Positions 25,130-33,972 of a stretch of 64,000 nucleotides of DNA are shown one piece after another; position 1 is the first letter of the stretch; each line of letters starts with the position of its first letter. A program made the position numbers and the translations under genes. This DNA is from Candidatus Zipacnadia bacterium (GTDB lineage Bacteria > Armatimonadota > Zipacnadia > Zipacnadales > UBA5352): positions 166,333 through 230,332 of the forward strand of contig JALGSU010000021.1 of NCBI GenBank assembly GCA_029821735.1, in the 5' to 3' direction. The notes under the pieces were generated by a model. It made no database searches and had not been told where the DNA came from. It saw nothing but the letters and a program-made list of their open reading frames with translations.

Positions 25130-26475
25130 GACCTCACCTCGTCAGCGATCTCCTCGGCCAATAGCGGCAGACCGTCGTAGCGTCCTATCACTTCGCATTC
25201 GCCCAGCATCCCCGCGCCACGCAGCACCGTCGCGAGCTGCCCCGAAGCGTTGCCCTCTACGGAGATGATGCGCTCCCGGCTCTCTGCGGCGATGACCGAG
25301 CGCACGGCCTCCGCGTCCAGAGGCCAGAGCTGTGCGAAGTGTGCCATCTGCGCCGATCCGCCGTTCGCGTTGATGATTTCCACCGCCTCGCGGCACGGCC
25401 CCCACGTCGAGCCCCAGCACAGCAGCAGCGTCTTCGCGAAGGGACGCCCGTGCAGCGATGGGCTCAGCGCTTCGGCGGCCATGCCGTCGAGCTTCCTGCG
25501 CCGCTTGTCCTGCAGGCGCACCGCTTCTTCGAGGTCTTCAGTAATGTGCCCGTCCTCAGTATGCTCATCCGAGTCCGCCACCACCAATACGCTGCCGCCC
25601 GGAATGGCTCGCGGTGACACCCCCGAGTCCGTCACCGCGTAGCGCAGGTAGCTCGCCCGTGGATCGGCCTCAATCTGCCGGTCGATAGGCTGCTCGGAAG
25701 CGTCCAGTTCATCGATGTTCGTCCGCAGGTCCGCGAGGAACTGGTCGATCATCAGAATCACGGGCGTCTGCCACTTGTGCGCGGTCTGCAGCGCTCGGCG
25801 GGTGATCTCGTATGCCTGCTGCACCGATCCGGGCGCGAAGATCGCGCGCGGGAATTCCCCGTGTCCGCCATGCAGCGCGAAGAGCAGGTCCGCCTGACCG
25901 GTGCGTGTGGGCAGGCCGGTCGCCGGGCCGGGCCGCTGCGAGATCATGATCAGCGCAGGAAGCTCCATCATTCCCGCCAGCGACAGGCCCTCGGCCATTA
26001 GCGCGAAGCCCCCGCCGCTGGTGGTGGTCATCGCGGGCACACCGGCGTAGGTGGCGCCGCACACCATGTTGATCGCCGAGATCTCGTCCTCCGCCTGCTC
26101 GACCACGATCCCGTACTCGTCGGCAACGTGCGCCATGTGCGTAAACACGCCCGTCGATGGCGTCATCGGGTACGAGGCCACAAACTTCACTCCCGAGGCC
26201 GCGGCTGAGATGCCGACCGCCTCGGTCCCGTTATAGACGTACGCGGGCCCGTCGGAGGGTTCCGGCGCCGTGATGCAGCCCTGATGCACGCCCGCCAATT
26301 CCGCGCCGCGCCGCGCCAGCGCGACGTTGGTGTCCACGACATCCTGGCCCTTCTTGTGGAAGGTCTCGTCGAGGTAGCGAGCCAGAGCATCGAGGTCGTA
26401 GCACAGCAGCGCGAACACCGCGCCTGCCGCGACCGCGTTGGCCATCACAGCCGAGCCGCCCTCGTCCTTGGCCAC
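25126..26475 (-). CDS. 2-oxoacid:ferredoxin oxidoreductase, alpha/gamma subunit, main part (frameshifted)
   Basis: The 449 residues start in mid-domain with AKDEGGSAVMANAVAAG, the end of the gamma domain. The alpha (pyrimidine-binding) domain follows, with FVASYPMTPSTGVF, VEQAEDEISAINM, TTTSGGGFALM and PGPATGLPTRTGQADL, then the C-terminal transketolase-like domain. In KorA-type fusions the gamma domain is N-terminal and in the same chain. Here its start lies in another frame (26445-26738), with about 20 codons missing between VVTS and GDFTQVAKDEGG. Translation from the GTG at 26475 would lack half of the gamma domain, so a sequence error or a true out-of-frame deletion must be present. Confidence 0.9.
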   Translation of the reverse strand: MAKDEGGSAVMANAVAAGAVFALLCYDLDALARYLDETFHKKGQDVVDTNVALARRGAELAGVHQGCITAPEPSDGPAYVYNGTEAVGISAAASGVKFVASYPMTPSTGVFTHMAHVADEYGIVVEQAEDEISAINMVCGATYAGVPAMTTTSGGGFALMAEGLSLAGMMELPALIMISQRPGPATGLPTRTGQADLLFALHGGHGEFPRAIFAPGSVQQAYEITRRALQTAHKWQTPVILMIDQFLADLRTNIDELDASEQPIDRQIEADPRASYLRYAVTDSGVSPRAIPGGSVLVVADSDEHTEDGHITEDLEEAVRLQDKRRRKLDGMAAEALSPSLHGRPFAKTLLLCWGSTWGPCREAVEIINANGGSAQMAHFAQLWPLDAEAVRSVIAAESRERIISVEGNASGQLATVLRGAGMLGECEVIGRYDGLPLLAEEIADEVRS

Positions 26476-26738
26476 TTGCGTGAAGTCACCACCGGCCGCA
26501 GCGTTTGCAGCGCCTCGTCCGTGAGCGCCACCAGCAGGTCGGCGTCCTCGCGCCCGGAGGTGATGCGCTCATCTGAAATGCGCACATCGTACCAGTTCAT
26601 CCCCCCGCGGATGCGCGACATGTAGCTTTGCGTGGACAGCACGTACAGGCCCATCGAGGCGAAGCTGTCAACCAGCAGATCGCCCGTGGTCTGGATGCCC
26701 TGTCCCGCCTCGCCGGCGATACGTATGTTCAGGTCCAT
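26445..26738 (-). CDS. 2-oxoacid:ferredoxin oxidoreductase, N-terminal gamma-domain part (frameshifted)
   Basis: The start MDLNIRIAGEAGQGIQTTGD with SYMSRIRGGMNWYDVRISD is the canonical gamma domain of fused alpha/gamma 2-oxoacid oxidoreductases, preceded by a GAGGAAAG ribosome-binding site. After about residue 85 (LRPVVTS) the frame runs into an arginine-rich tail and stops. The coherent sequence resumes in the frame of 25126-26475 near 26490. This is the true 5' end of that gene. Confidence 0.85.
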   Translation of the reverse strand: MDLNIRIAGEAGQGIQTTGDLLVDSFASMGLYVLSTQSYMSRIRGGMNWYDVRISDERITSGREDADLLVALTDEALQTLRPVVTSRKWPRTRAARL

Positions 26739-26823
26739 GAGCTTTCCTCGTTCAGACTGTGGTCACCCGTGCGATGCGCTCCTGCATTTCTCCGCAGACG
26801 GCCGCGAGCCCTCGTATAGAACC

Positions 26824-26856
26824 ACACCGGCCGCCCCACTCGGGGGCGGCCGGTGT
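26824..26856 (-). terminator. Strong hairpin terminator of the DUF4838 unit
   Basis: A perfect 14-bp inverted repeat (acaccggccgcccc / ggggcggccggtgt) has a 5-nt loop and lies 22 bp beyond the stop of the 26878-29310 gene. The flanking T content is low (ggttctata), so termination may rely on stem strength. It separates this unit from the ferredoxin-oxidoreductase genes. Confidence 0.7.
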
Positions 26857-26877
26857 CGGTTGCTAAGCCAGTCAGTC

Positions 26878-29310
26878 CTACTCCCCGATGTCGCCGAGGC
26901 GGAACAGGCTCACGTCATCGATGTAAACCTTGTCGCCTTCCTCGAAGCCGTTGACGATCGGCAGGAAGATCACGCTGGCGACGTCTTTGCCGCTCATCTG
27001 CGCCGTGATATTGCCGCCGGTCGCGACTGCCGTCCAGCGTCCGGGCACCGGCGTAATCATGGTGCTCATGCCGGGGATGTTGCCGCCCTTCTCGTCGCGC
27101 GGCGTGATCGCCAGTTCGACGGTGCCTGACATCTCCTGATCCTCGGGCGTGTAGACGAAGCACACCGCCGCATACCGCCCCGGTGTGATCGGCATGATCT
27201 GGTTCGGACCGCCGCGCCCCACGCCGTCACAGAGCAGGGACCACTCGCCCGAGTGCGCCTGCTCATCACTGCGGAGCATTCTGCCGCCGAGGTTAGGCTT
27301 CACCCACAAGCTCCAGCCCTCGGGCCCTTCCTCAAAGGACCCGTTGGTCGCCATATTCTCCATCGAGCCGGTCTTCATCGCCAACATGATGTTGGCCTGA
27401 TCGCGCACCAGCAGGCTTTCGGAGTTCGCCGCCAGGTCCTCAATCCTCGCCCGCAACGTGTCGCTGCGATCCAGCCAGTCGTAGACGCGCCAAAGTGACG
27501 TCGCGCCCCAACTGTCGCCGCTCAGGCCGCCGTACCGCGTCAGTGGCAGCGCGTGCAGCAGCACCGGGTGCTTGTCCAGCACGTCGATGCCGATGTACCG
27601 GCGCTTGGCTGCCATGTCGATGCGGACGCTGGCGCCGTCGATCGCCGCCAGGGCCAGCTCTTCGGTGTCCAGTGGGCCCTCAGCAAGTTCGCTGCGCGGG
27701 TAGCTCAGCGCCGACGCTTCGTAGTATTCGAAGGCCAGCATAAGCATCTCCACTCGCGCCCGCTGCTTGTCAGTCTGCGCATTGTCGATGCCCGCCTGCA
27801 ACCACTCGCGGCACTGGGCGATCTCCTCGATGGTCACGTCGGCCAGGTAGCCCGCCGTGCCGAAGCTCAGGTACTGCCCGCCCTTGGAGAACCATGCCGA
27901 ATCGAGGATGCGCGTGGTCCAGAAGTCCTCCCAGAACTCGTAGTACTTCTTCACGTATGGGCCGCCCTCGGGGCCCGCGCAGCGCTCATACCACTCGTCG
28001 AGCAGCGCATCCACGTCCTGGTAGGGATCCCACTGCAGCTTGAGCGCTACGTAGAGTTTGGGGCCCTCGCCGAAGTTCGGGTAGGCCTCGGCATACATCG
28101 CGCGCACACCGTTCTCATACCCGAACCGGTAGTAGTCGGCCATGTGGTGCATCCACACACGCGGCAGGCAGAAGGGTGTGCCGTAGATATAGTCATACCA
28201 GCCCAGCGTCGGCGACATCTTCGCCCACTGACGGGTGATCTCTTCACCCTCTGCTCTGAGTTCTGCGTCCGCCCACTTCATGCGGTCGTAGGTCATGTAG
28301 GGGATGATCCGCTCGTTCACTTTGACCGTGTCGGGCGGCTCGAAGATCTCGCTATACGCCAGGCAGCCGAACCATTTGTCCGGGTAGACCTCCAACACAC
28401 CCTCGACCACCGCATTGCACCAGGTGAAGTAGCGGTCCGAGAGGTGGTCGCGCCCTATCACGTTCTTGCGGCCCGGGTCCAGCGCCTTGCAGTTCTCGCA
28501 CTCGCAGTGGCCGCTGGAGTCATTGACGCCCAGCGAGTAGGACGGCACGTCCGGGTTCTCGTCGAAGTAGGCGATGATGTTCTTGATCGCCTCATCGACA
28601 ATCCCGTCTGCTGTGAAGCATGGCTGCCAGTGATGCGTGCTGTTGGTCTCTGGCAGGAAGCGTTCGTCGCCACGCAGCGGGAAGAACTCCGGGTGCGTCG
28701 CGGTGTATGTCTCGGGCGGGAAGAGCTGGATCAGGTTGTGGTGGAAACCGATGCGCCCATGCATGCGCATGCGCCGCGTCCACGTCGACTGCGCTTCCCC
28801 CCGCCAGCCACTCATCAGACGCGAGAAGAACTTCGGCTCATCGCGCACCACCGTGTCCGGGATCGCGATTGTCGCCTGTGCGGGCACGTCGCGGCCGTCC
28901 TCGCCCGGCAGCACCCAGCGCACCCCCACGTACCGCTCCAGGAATTCATACACGCCGTACTCGGTGCCGTAGTCAGTCGGGCCGATGATGAGTACTTCGT
29001 CGGCCTCGGGGAAGTCGATGTAGAAGCCATCGTCGTCGAGGTCGTCCATCACGGGCACGGCCTGCTCCATGTCGGTCTGCCCGATGTGGATCGACGCCAT
29101 CCCGTCAACCGGCGCGGCGACGATATCGAGCGTTGCGCCAGACGCCTCCGCGATGCTCTCCTGCATCTCCGTGGCGGCCGACACCAACCCCACAGATTCG
29201 CTGGTAAGGACGATGACGGCCTTCGCCTGGCCGTCCTCGACGATGGTGACCGGCGCGGCCATGGCCACGGCCGCACACAGAATTGCTGTGGCTATCAGTA
29301 ACGTACGCAT
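26878..29310 (-). CDS. Secreted DUF4838 protein, paralogue A, with C-terminal CBM-like domain
   Basis: The 810-residue protein has a signal peptide (ending AMAA). An alpha-glucuronidase/GH20-like N-terminal domain at about 20-150 reads VIVLTSESVGLVSAATEMQESI and includes EYGVYEFLERYVGVRW. The DUF4838 catalytic-like barrel spans about 160-480, with GWRGEAQ, FFPLRGDERF, GVNDSSGHCECENC and YMTYDRMKW. The C-terminal 140 residues (NMATNGSFEEGPEGW to YIDDVSLFRLGD) form a jelly-roll carbohydrate-binding module. The CxCxxC segment probably binds metal. Substrates of the family are unproven; uronic-acid glycans are likely by fold. It lies 66 bp after its paralogue. Confidence 0.88.
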   Translation of the reverse strand: MRTLLIATAILCAAVAMAAPVTIVEDGQAKAVIVLTSESVGLVSAATEMQESIAEASGATLDIVAAPVDGMASIHIGQTDMEQAVPVMDDLDDDGFYIDFPEADEVLIIGPTDYGTEYGVYEFLERYVGVRWVLPGEDGRDVPAQATIAIPDTVVRDEPKFFSRLMSGWRGEAQSTWTRRMRMHGRIGFHHNLIQLFPPETYTATHPEFFPLRGDERFLPETNSTHHWQPCFTADGIVDEAIKNIIAYFDENPDVPSYSLGVNDSSGHCECENCKALDPGRKNVIGRDHLSDRYFTWCNAVVEGVLEVYPDKWFGCLAYSEIFEPPDTVKVNERIIPYMTYDRMKWADAELRAEGEEITRQWAKMSPTLGWYDYIYGTPFCLPRVWMHHMADYYRFGYENGVRAMYAEAYPNFGEGPKLYVALKLQWDPYQDVDALLDEWYERCAGPEGGPYVKKYYEFWEDFWTTRILDSAWFSKGGQYLSFGTAGYLADVTIEEIAQCREWLQAGIDNAQTDKQRARVEMLMLAFEYYEASALSYPRSELAEGPLDTEELALAAIDGASVRIDMAAKRRYIGIDVLDKHPVLLHALPLTRYGGLSGDSWGATSLWRVYDWLDRSDTLRARIEDLAANSESLLVRDQANIMLAMKTGSMENMATNGSFEEGPEGWSLWVKPNLGGRMLRSDEQAHSGEWSLLCDGVGRGGPNQIMPITPGRYAAVCFVYTPEDQEMSGTVELAITPRDEKGGNIPGMSTMITPVPGRWTAVATGGNITAQMSGKDVASVIFLPIVNGFEEGDKVYIDDVSLFRLGDIGE

Positions 29311-29376
29311 CTCGTGCCTCCTGTGGTTGCGTGTTGTGCACTGTGGACAACAATGACCAAGGCGCAGTTCGTCACC

Positions 29377-31842
29377 TCAGTCCATATCGACGAACTTGAT
29401 ACTCACGTCGTCAAATAGCGCATAGTCCTCCGGCTTCTGCGAGTGCGTTGACAGCCCCACCACAGCCCTGAATGCGCCTTCGGGTACTCGGAAGAACGCT
29501 GACCGACGAACCCAGCCGTCTGTCTCTCCCGGGGGCAACTGCTCGACGACGCTAGGCTGTTTCACCCACTTGCCATCGCCATCCTGCCACTGCACCGCCA
29601 ATCTTGCTGCCGCCGCACCGGTCCCGACTCGCGCCTTGATCCACACCTCGGCGAGGTAGGTCTCGCCCGGCTGCACGGTGAGCGTCTGCAGATACGAGCA
29701 GGCCGTCGCGCCTGTGGTCTTCACGCTGCGCTTGCCGGTGCGGGCGTCCTCCTCCGTCCAAACCATCTCCGCGCTGGTCCCCGGCCGGATCCAGTTGCTC
29801 CACCCCGGCGGCATCTTATCGGTGGTCCAGTTGACTCCCTCCGCTGCAGCCGCCTCGCCCGCCTCAGTATCCTCGAAGCTCCCGTTCCGGACGCGCTCCT
29901 GCATGCGTTCAGGGTCGTCGCCCACCAGGAGGATGGCACTCAGCCCGTCACCAAGTCGCGTGCCCTCGTGTTCGCCGGCCATCGCGCGCATGCGATCGAG
30001 CACCGTGCCCTCGTGCTCCGCGGCCCACTGCTGGACAGACCACAGCCCGTCCAGCAGGCCTCGGTCATGCTCGAAGAGCAGCGTCTCGGAGACGTTCCCG
30101 AGCACCGGGTGATTCGGCAGCAGAACAGTGGTCAGATACTCGCGCCTGTCCGCCATCTCGAAAGCCCGAACCGCCTGGTCGAGCACGGCCAGCGCATCGG
30201 CCTCGCTCTCAATGACCCGGTCCACCAACTGGGTCGACTGGTATACCGCCGCTGACGACTCATACAGCCCGAAAGCGTCCAGCAGCAACTGCACGCGCGC
30301 CTTCTGCCGGTCCGTGGAGGCCAACTTCTGAGCTCGCTCAAGTTGGTTCCGGCACTGGGCCAACTCGTCCTGGGTCACCTCGAGCAGGTAGGTCGGCTCG
30401 CCCCGGTGCGGCAGATACTGCCCTTCAAGCCGGAACCAACTCGTATCGAGAACGCGCCGGGTCCAGAAGTCCTCCCAGAACTCGTAGTATTGCTTGACGT
30501 ACGCCCCGCCCTCGGGGCCCGCGCATCGCTCGTACCACTCATCCAGCAGCGCGTCGACATCCTGGTAGGGGTCCCACTGAAGCTTGAGGGCCACGTACAG
30601 CTTCGGCCCCTCGCCGAAGTTCGGGTAAGCCTCGGCGTACATCGCCCGTACGCCATGCTCATACCCAAAGCGATAGTAGTCCGCCATGTGGTGCATCCAC
30701 ACGCGCGGGAACTGGTAGGGCCGACCATAGATGTAGTCATACCACCCGGGCGTGGGCGACATCGCCTCCCAGCGGCGCGTCATCTCCTCGCCCTCCGCGT
30801 GAAGCTCGGGGTGGATCCACTTCATGCGGTCATAGGTCAGATACGGGACGATGCGTGGGTGGACCTTGACCGTGTCGGGCGGCTCGAACACCTCGCTATA
30901 CGCCAGGCAGCCGAAGTACTTATCCGGGTACTTCTCCAGCACGCCTTCCACCACTGCGTTGGCCCACGTGAAGTAGCGGTCCGACAGATGATCCCGCCCG
31001 ATGACATTCTTGCGCCCCGGGTCCAGAGCCCGGCAGTTCGCGCACTGGCAATGTCCGCTGCTATCGTTGACGCCGAGCGAGTATGACGGCACGCTCGGAT
31101 TTCTGTCGAAGTAGGCGATGATGTTCTTGATCGCTTCTTCGACGATCCCCGGAGCGGTGAAGCATGGCTGCCAGCGGTGTGTGGTGTTGGTCGCCGGCAG
31201 GAAGCGTTCGCCGTTGATCTCCGGGAAGAACTCCGGGTTCGTGGCGGTGTACTTCTCGGGTGGGAAGAGGCGGATGAGGTTGTGGTGGAAGCTGATGCGC
31301 CCATGCATCCGCATCCGTCGCGTCCACTTGGTCTGCGTCTCCCCGCGCCAGCCGCTCATCAGCCGCGAGAACACCTTCGGCTCATCGCGCACTGGTGTGT
31401 CCGGGATGGCAATGGTCGCCTGCTCGGGCACATCGCGCCCGTCCTCGCCCGGCAGGACCCAGCGCACTCCCACGTAGCGCTCGAGGAAATCGTACACGCC
31501 GAACTCGGTGCCCCACGTCGTTGGCCCTGCGATCTGCACTGTCTCAGCGTCCGGGAAGCCGATGAGGAAGCCATCACCATCGAGTTCCGCCATGTCCGGC
31601 GCGTCGCCGCCGATGATGATGGACGCCATGCCCTCAACGGGCGCGGTCACGATCTCCAGCGTCGCGCCGCTGGCCTCGGCGATGCACTCCTGCATCTCAA
31701 CCGCCGCTGCCTGCAGGGCCGTGGATTCGCTGTCGAGGACAATCACGGCCTTCGCTTGGCCGTCTGTGACAATGGTGACTGGCGCGGCTATAGCGGCACT
31801 CGCGCACAGCAGCGCAAGCACGGTCATGAAATGGCGCATCAT
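29377..31842 (-). CDS. Secreted DUF4838 protein, paralogue B, with C-terminal CBM-like domain
   Basis: The 821-residue protein has the same architecture as its downstream neighbour: signal peptide, N-terminal alpha/beta domain, DUF4838 barrel, helical bundle, and a jelly-roll from about residue 670 (RNGSFEDTEAG to YALFDDVSIKF). Residues 130-470 are nearly superimposable on paralogue A (shared YVGVRWVLPGEDGRDVP and CAGPEGG). The helical part and the CBM have diverged strongly, suggesting tandem duplication followed by re-targeting of the binding module. The gene lies 15 bp after the isomerase-like gene. Confidence 0.88.
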   Translation of the reverse strand: MMRHFMTVLALLCASAAIAAPVTIVTDGQAKAVIVLDSESTALQAAAVEMQECIAEASGATLEIVTAPVEGMASIIIGGDAPDMAELDGDGFLIGFPDAETVQIAGPTTWGTEFGVYDFLERYVGVRWVLPGEDGRDVPEQATIAIPDTPVRDEPKVFSRLMSGWRGETQTKWTRRMRMHGRISFHHNLIRLFPPEKYTATNPEFFPEINGERFLPATNTTHRWQPCFTAPGIVEEAIKNIIAYFDRNPSVPSYSLGVNDSSGHCQCANCRALDPGRKNVIGRDHLSDRYFTWANAVVEGVLEKYPDKYFGCLAYSEVFEPPDTVKVHPRIVPYLTYDRMKWIHPELHAEGEEMTRRWEAMSPTPGWYDYIYGRPYQFPRVWMHHMADYYRFGYEHGVRAMYAEAYPNFGEGPKLYVALKLQWDPYQDVDALLDEWYERCAGPEGGAYVKQYYEFWEDFWTRRVLDTSWFRLEGQYLPHRGEPTYLLEVTQDELAQCRNQLERAQKLASTDRQKARVQLLLDAFGLYESSAAVYQSTQLVDRVIESEADALAVLDQAVRAFEMADRREYLTTVLLPNHPVLGNVSETLLFEHDRGLLDGLWSVQQWAAEHEGTVLDRMRAMAGEHEGTRLGDGLSAILLVGDDPERMQERVRNGSFEDTEAGEAAAAEGVNWTTDKMPPGWSNWIRPGTSAEMVWTEEDARTGKRSVKTTGATACSYLQTLTVQPGETYLAEVWIKARVGTGAAAARLAVQWQDGDGKWVKQPSVVEQLPPGETDGWVRRSAFFRVPEGAFRAVVGLSTHSQKPEDYALFDDVSIKFVDMD

Positions 31843-31857
31843 GGGCCTCCCGCTCGG

Positions 31858-32640
31858 CTATAGGTGCTTCTTCAATTCCGCCATGTTGTGCTCAAGCGCG
31901 GCCAACGGGTCGTCCGTGGCCGCCGTCTCAAAGACCAGCCAGCCGTCGTAGGCGATGTCGTAGATGGCCCTCACGCAGTCAACCATGTCCACGTCGCCCT
32001 CGCCCAGCAGATCGGCTCCGGCTTCCTTGATGTGAATCATCTTTACGCACGGACCGATTCCCCGCATCTGCTCCGCCGGGTCGAACCCCGCGCTCATCAG
32101 GTTCCCCAGATCGTAGTAAATTCCGACCTGTGGGTGATCCGCCATCTCGCATACGCCTTCCATAGTCTCTTCATCGACCGTGCACTCAACGCACAGCACC
32201 AGGTCTGGGTTCTCCGCCTGCACGGCGCACTCGCGCAGCCCCATGCAGTCCCTCGTCAGTCGAGGATCATCGAGTCTGGGCGCCATCTCCTGGAAGTGTG
32301 GCAGCAAGATCCCATCCGCGTCCAGTGCATTGGCGCACGCGATGGCCTCGATCAGGTGTTGCTTGCCGTCGAGCCACTCGTCCACATCCATAGTCAGGCA
32401 GTTGTGCGCGCGCCACGACGCCAGCGACAGCGATGAAATCAGCAGTTGGTACTTGCCGCACAGTCGCAGCAGTTCGTGCCGGCCTGCGGACTCCCAGATC
32501 ATCATCCCGTGCATGCGCGGGTCATCGCGGGGAATCATCTCGATCCCGTCAAACCCCATCGCCGCCGCGCGTTCGAACTTCTCTTCCAGTGTTGCGTCCA
32601 CCCCGAGCAGATTCTCTCGCACGCCAATCTTCATCGTCAT
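31858..32640 (-). CDS. Sugar-phosphate isomerase/epimerase-like TIM-barrel protein
   Basis: The 260-residue protein belongs to the AP-endonuclease-2/xylose-isomerase-like barrel family. Strand motifs are KIGVRENLLG, MGFDGIEM, ISSLSLASW, VLCVECT, VGIYYDLGN and MIHIKEAG. Glu and His/Asp residues at strand ends (VECT, YDLGN, HIKE) are the usual divalent-metal ligands. It probably isomerises or epimerises a keto-sugar released by the DUF4838 enzymes downstream. ATG 32640 was kept; an in-frame ATG six bases later is equally possible. It is the first gene of this unit and diverges from the UroD homologue. Confidence 0.88.
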   Translation of the reverse strand: MTMKIGVRENLLGVDATLEEKFERAAAMGFDGIEMIPRDDPRMHGMMIWESAGRHELLRLCGKYQLLISSLSLASWRAHNCLTMDVDEWLDGKQHLIEAIACANALDADGILLPHFQEMAPRLDDPRLTRDCMGLRECAVQAENPDLVLCVECTVDEETMEGVCEMADHPQVGIYYDLGNLMSAGFDPAEQMRGIGPCVKMIHIKEAGADLLGEGDVDMVDCVRAIYDIAYDGWLVFETAATDDPLAALEHNMAELKKHL

Positions 32641-32731
32641 CGCCCCCGTTGGGAATTCCGCATGTCTTGCGCAGGAGCCAGACCACCGCCCGGCCCAGTA
32701 CCATCAAATTGCCCGTAAGGTCGCACGAATC

Positions 32732-32801
32732 CTCCAAGCGCGGAGGGCCGCGGCCCCGCTGCGGGGAAAGGGCCGTCGCGATATCCAGGCCGCGCTTGGA
32801 G
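32732..32801 (+). promoter_or_regulatory. Leader hairpin sequestering a ribosome-binding site
   Basis: A perfect 12-bp inverted repeat (ctccaagcgcgg at 32732-32743, ccgcgcttggag at 32790-32801) encloses 46 nt that can form further GC stems (gggccgcggcccc). The right arm contains GGAG, the Shine-Dalgarno of the ATG at 32809, paired with CTCC in the left arm. Translation of the downstream gene should be off when the hairpin is closed. No known riboswitch consensus was recognised. Confidence 0.5.
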
Positions 32802-32808
32802 CATGATA

Positions 32809-33972
32809 ATGAGTGACAGCCCGCTGAGTCTCAAGCCCGACTTTGCCGAAGCCGCCGCTCGTTGGGAGGCGTTCTGGAACGGCGAGATGCTTGATCGCCC
32901 GCCGGTTGCCATCACCTGCCCCGCAGAGGGGGTCGAGGGCGTTGATACCCCGAACTACCGCCAGCAGTCCTTCGATGATCTCGACGAACTCGTGGCCCGC
33001 GTCGACGCGGCCATGCACTCCACCTATTGGGGAGGCGACGCGATCCCACAGTTCTCGCCCAGCTTCGGCCCGGACAACTTCGCGGCCTTCATCGGCGCGG
33101 AGATTGAGTGGAGCGAGGGAGAGGAGATCAACACGTCCTGGGCCGTCCCCTACGTCGAGGACTGGGAGGACGCCCTGCCACTGACCTTGCAGGAGGACGG
33201 ATATTGGTGGACGCGCATGGTCGCCTACATGGAGAAGCTGGCTGCCGCGGGGGCGGGCAAGTGGCTGGTTTCGCACATAGACATGCACTCAAACATGGAC
33301 GCGCTGGTGAGTGTTCGGGGCGCGACCCCGCTGTGCCTCGACCTCTACATCCAGACTGACGCCGTCAAGCGGGCCAACGCGCAGGCCAACGCCTTGTATC
33401 CGATGATGCATGATGCTCTGCACGAGGCCGGCGGCATGGACCGTTGCGGGACTGGCGCTGGCTGGATCAGGGCCTACTCCGCCGGCAAGTGCAACGCAAT
33501 GCAGTGCGACTACATCGTCTGCATCAGCCCGGCGCACTTCCGCGAGTTCGTCATGCCCGACCTGATCGACGAGGCCGCCCACCTAGACCACGCCATCTAC
33601 CACTGGGACGGTCCGGACGCCCTTGTGCACATCGACGACCTGATGGCCATCGACGATATTGAGTGCATTCAGTGGGTGCCGGGAGCGGGGGCCAAGCCCT
33701 TCATCGAGTGGATGGATTTGCTCGTGGAAATCCAGCAGCGCGGCAAGAGCGTGATGGTCTACTGCTCGGCTGCGCAGTTGCCGGTCTTCCACAAAGCCCT
33801 GCGCCCTGACCGGGTCTGGTACCACGTCTCCGCTGCCGACCGGCGAACACGTAATAGTCCCCTGCAGTCCCGTTCGGCGGGCCGATCTTCAGATTGGCCC
33901 GCCGGATTCGTCCGCCGTTCGCCCCTTACTCCCACCCCAACTCGAACTGCGTGGCCCATGAAGTGCCGGTGA
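32809..33972 (+). CDS. Uroporphyrinogen-decarboxylase-family protein (UroD homologue 2), 3' end doubtful
   Basis: Residues 1-345 follow the UroD/methyltransferase barrel: FWNGEMLDRPPVAITCP at the start, ISPAHFREFVMPDL, AIYHWDGPDAL, IECIQWVPGAGAKPF and LRPDRVWYHVSA near the end. The last 45 codons are arginine- and proline-rich, run through the terminator hairpin at 33875-33904 and overlap the opposite gene by 47 bp. The native stop was therefore probably lost by an indel near 33840; a TAATAG in another frame sits near 33852. ATG 32809 was chosen because GGAG is 7 nt upstream. ATG 32803 is too close. Confidence 0.85.
   Translation: MSDSPLSLKPDFAEAAARWEAFWNGEMLDRPPVAITCPAEGVEGVDTPNYRQQSFDDLDELVARVDAAMHSTYWGGDAIPQFSPSFGPDNFAAFIGAEIEWSEGEEINTSWAVPYVEDWEDALPLTLQEDGYWWTRMVAYMEKLAAAGAGKWLVSHIDMHSNMDALVSVRGATPLCLDLYIQTDAVKRANAQANALYPMMHDALHEAGGMDRCGTGAGWIRAYSAGKCNAMQCDYIVCISPAHFREFVMPDLIDEAAHLDHAIYHWDGPDALVHIDDLMAIDDIECIQWVPGAGAKPFIEWMDLLVEIQQRGKSVMVYCSAAQLPVFHKALRPDRVWYHVSAADRRTRNSPLQSRSAGRSSDWPAGFVRRSPLTPTPTRTAWPMKCR
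33875..33904. terminator. Bidirectional hairpin terminator
   Basis: A 14-bp stem (cggcgggccgatct / agattggcccgccg, one G-T pair) with a 2-nt loop lies between the UroD homologue and the converging lipoprotein gene, 22 bp past the latter's stop. It marks where the plus-strand gene should already have ended. Confidence 0.65.

Noticed and set aside
27553-29301. 582-residue plus-strand ORF opposite DUF4838 paralogue A
   Set aside because: Shadow frame; a similar one occurs opposite paralogue B because the sense sequences are homologous, not because it is a gene.
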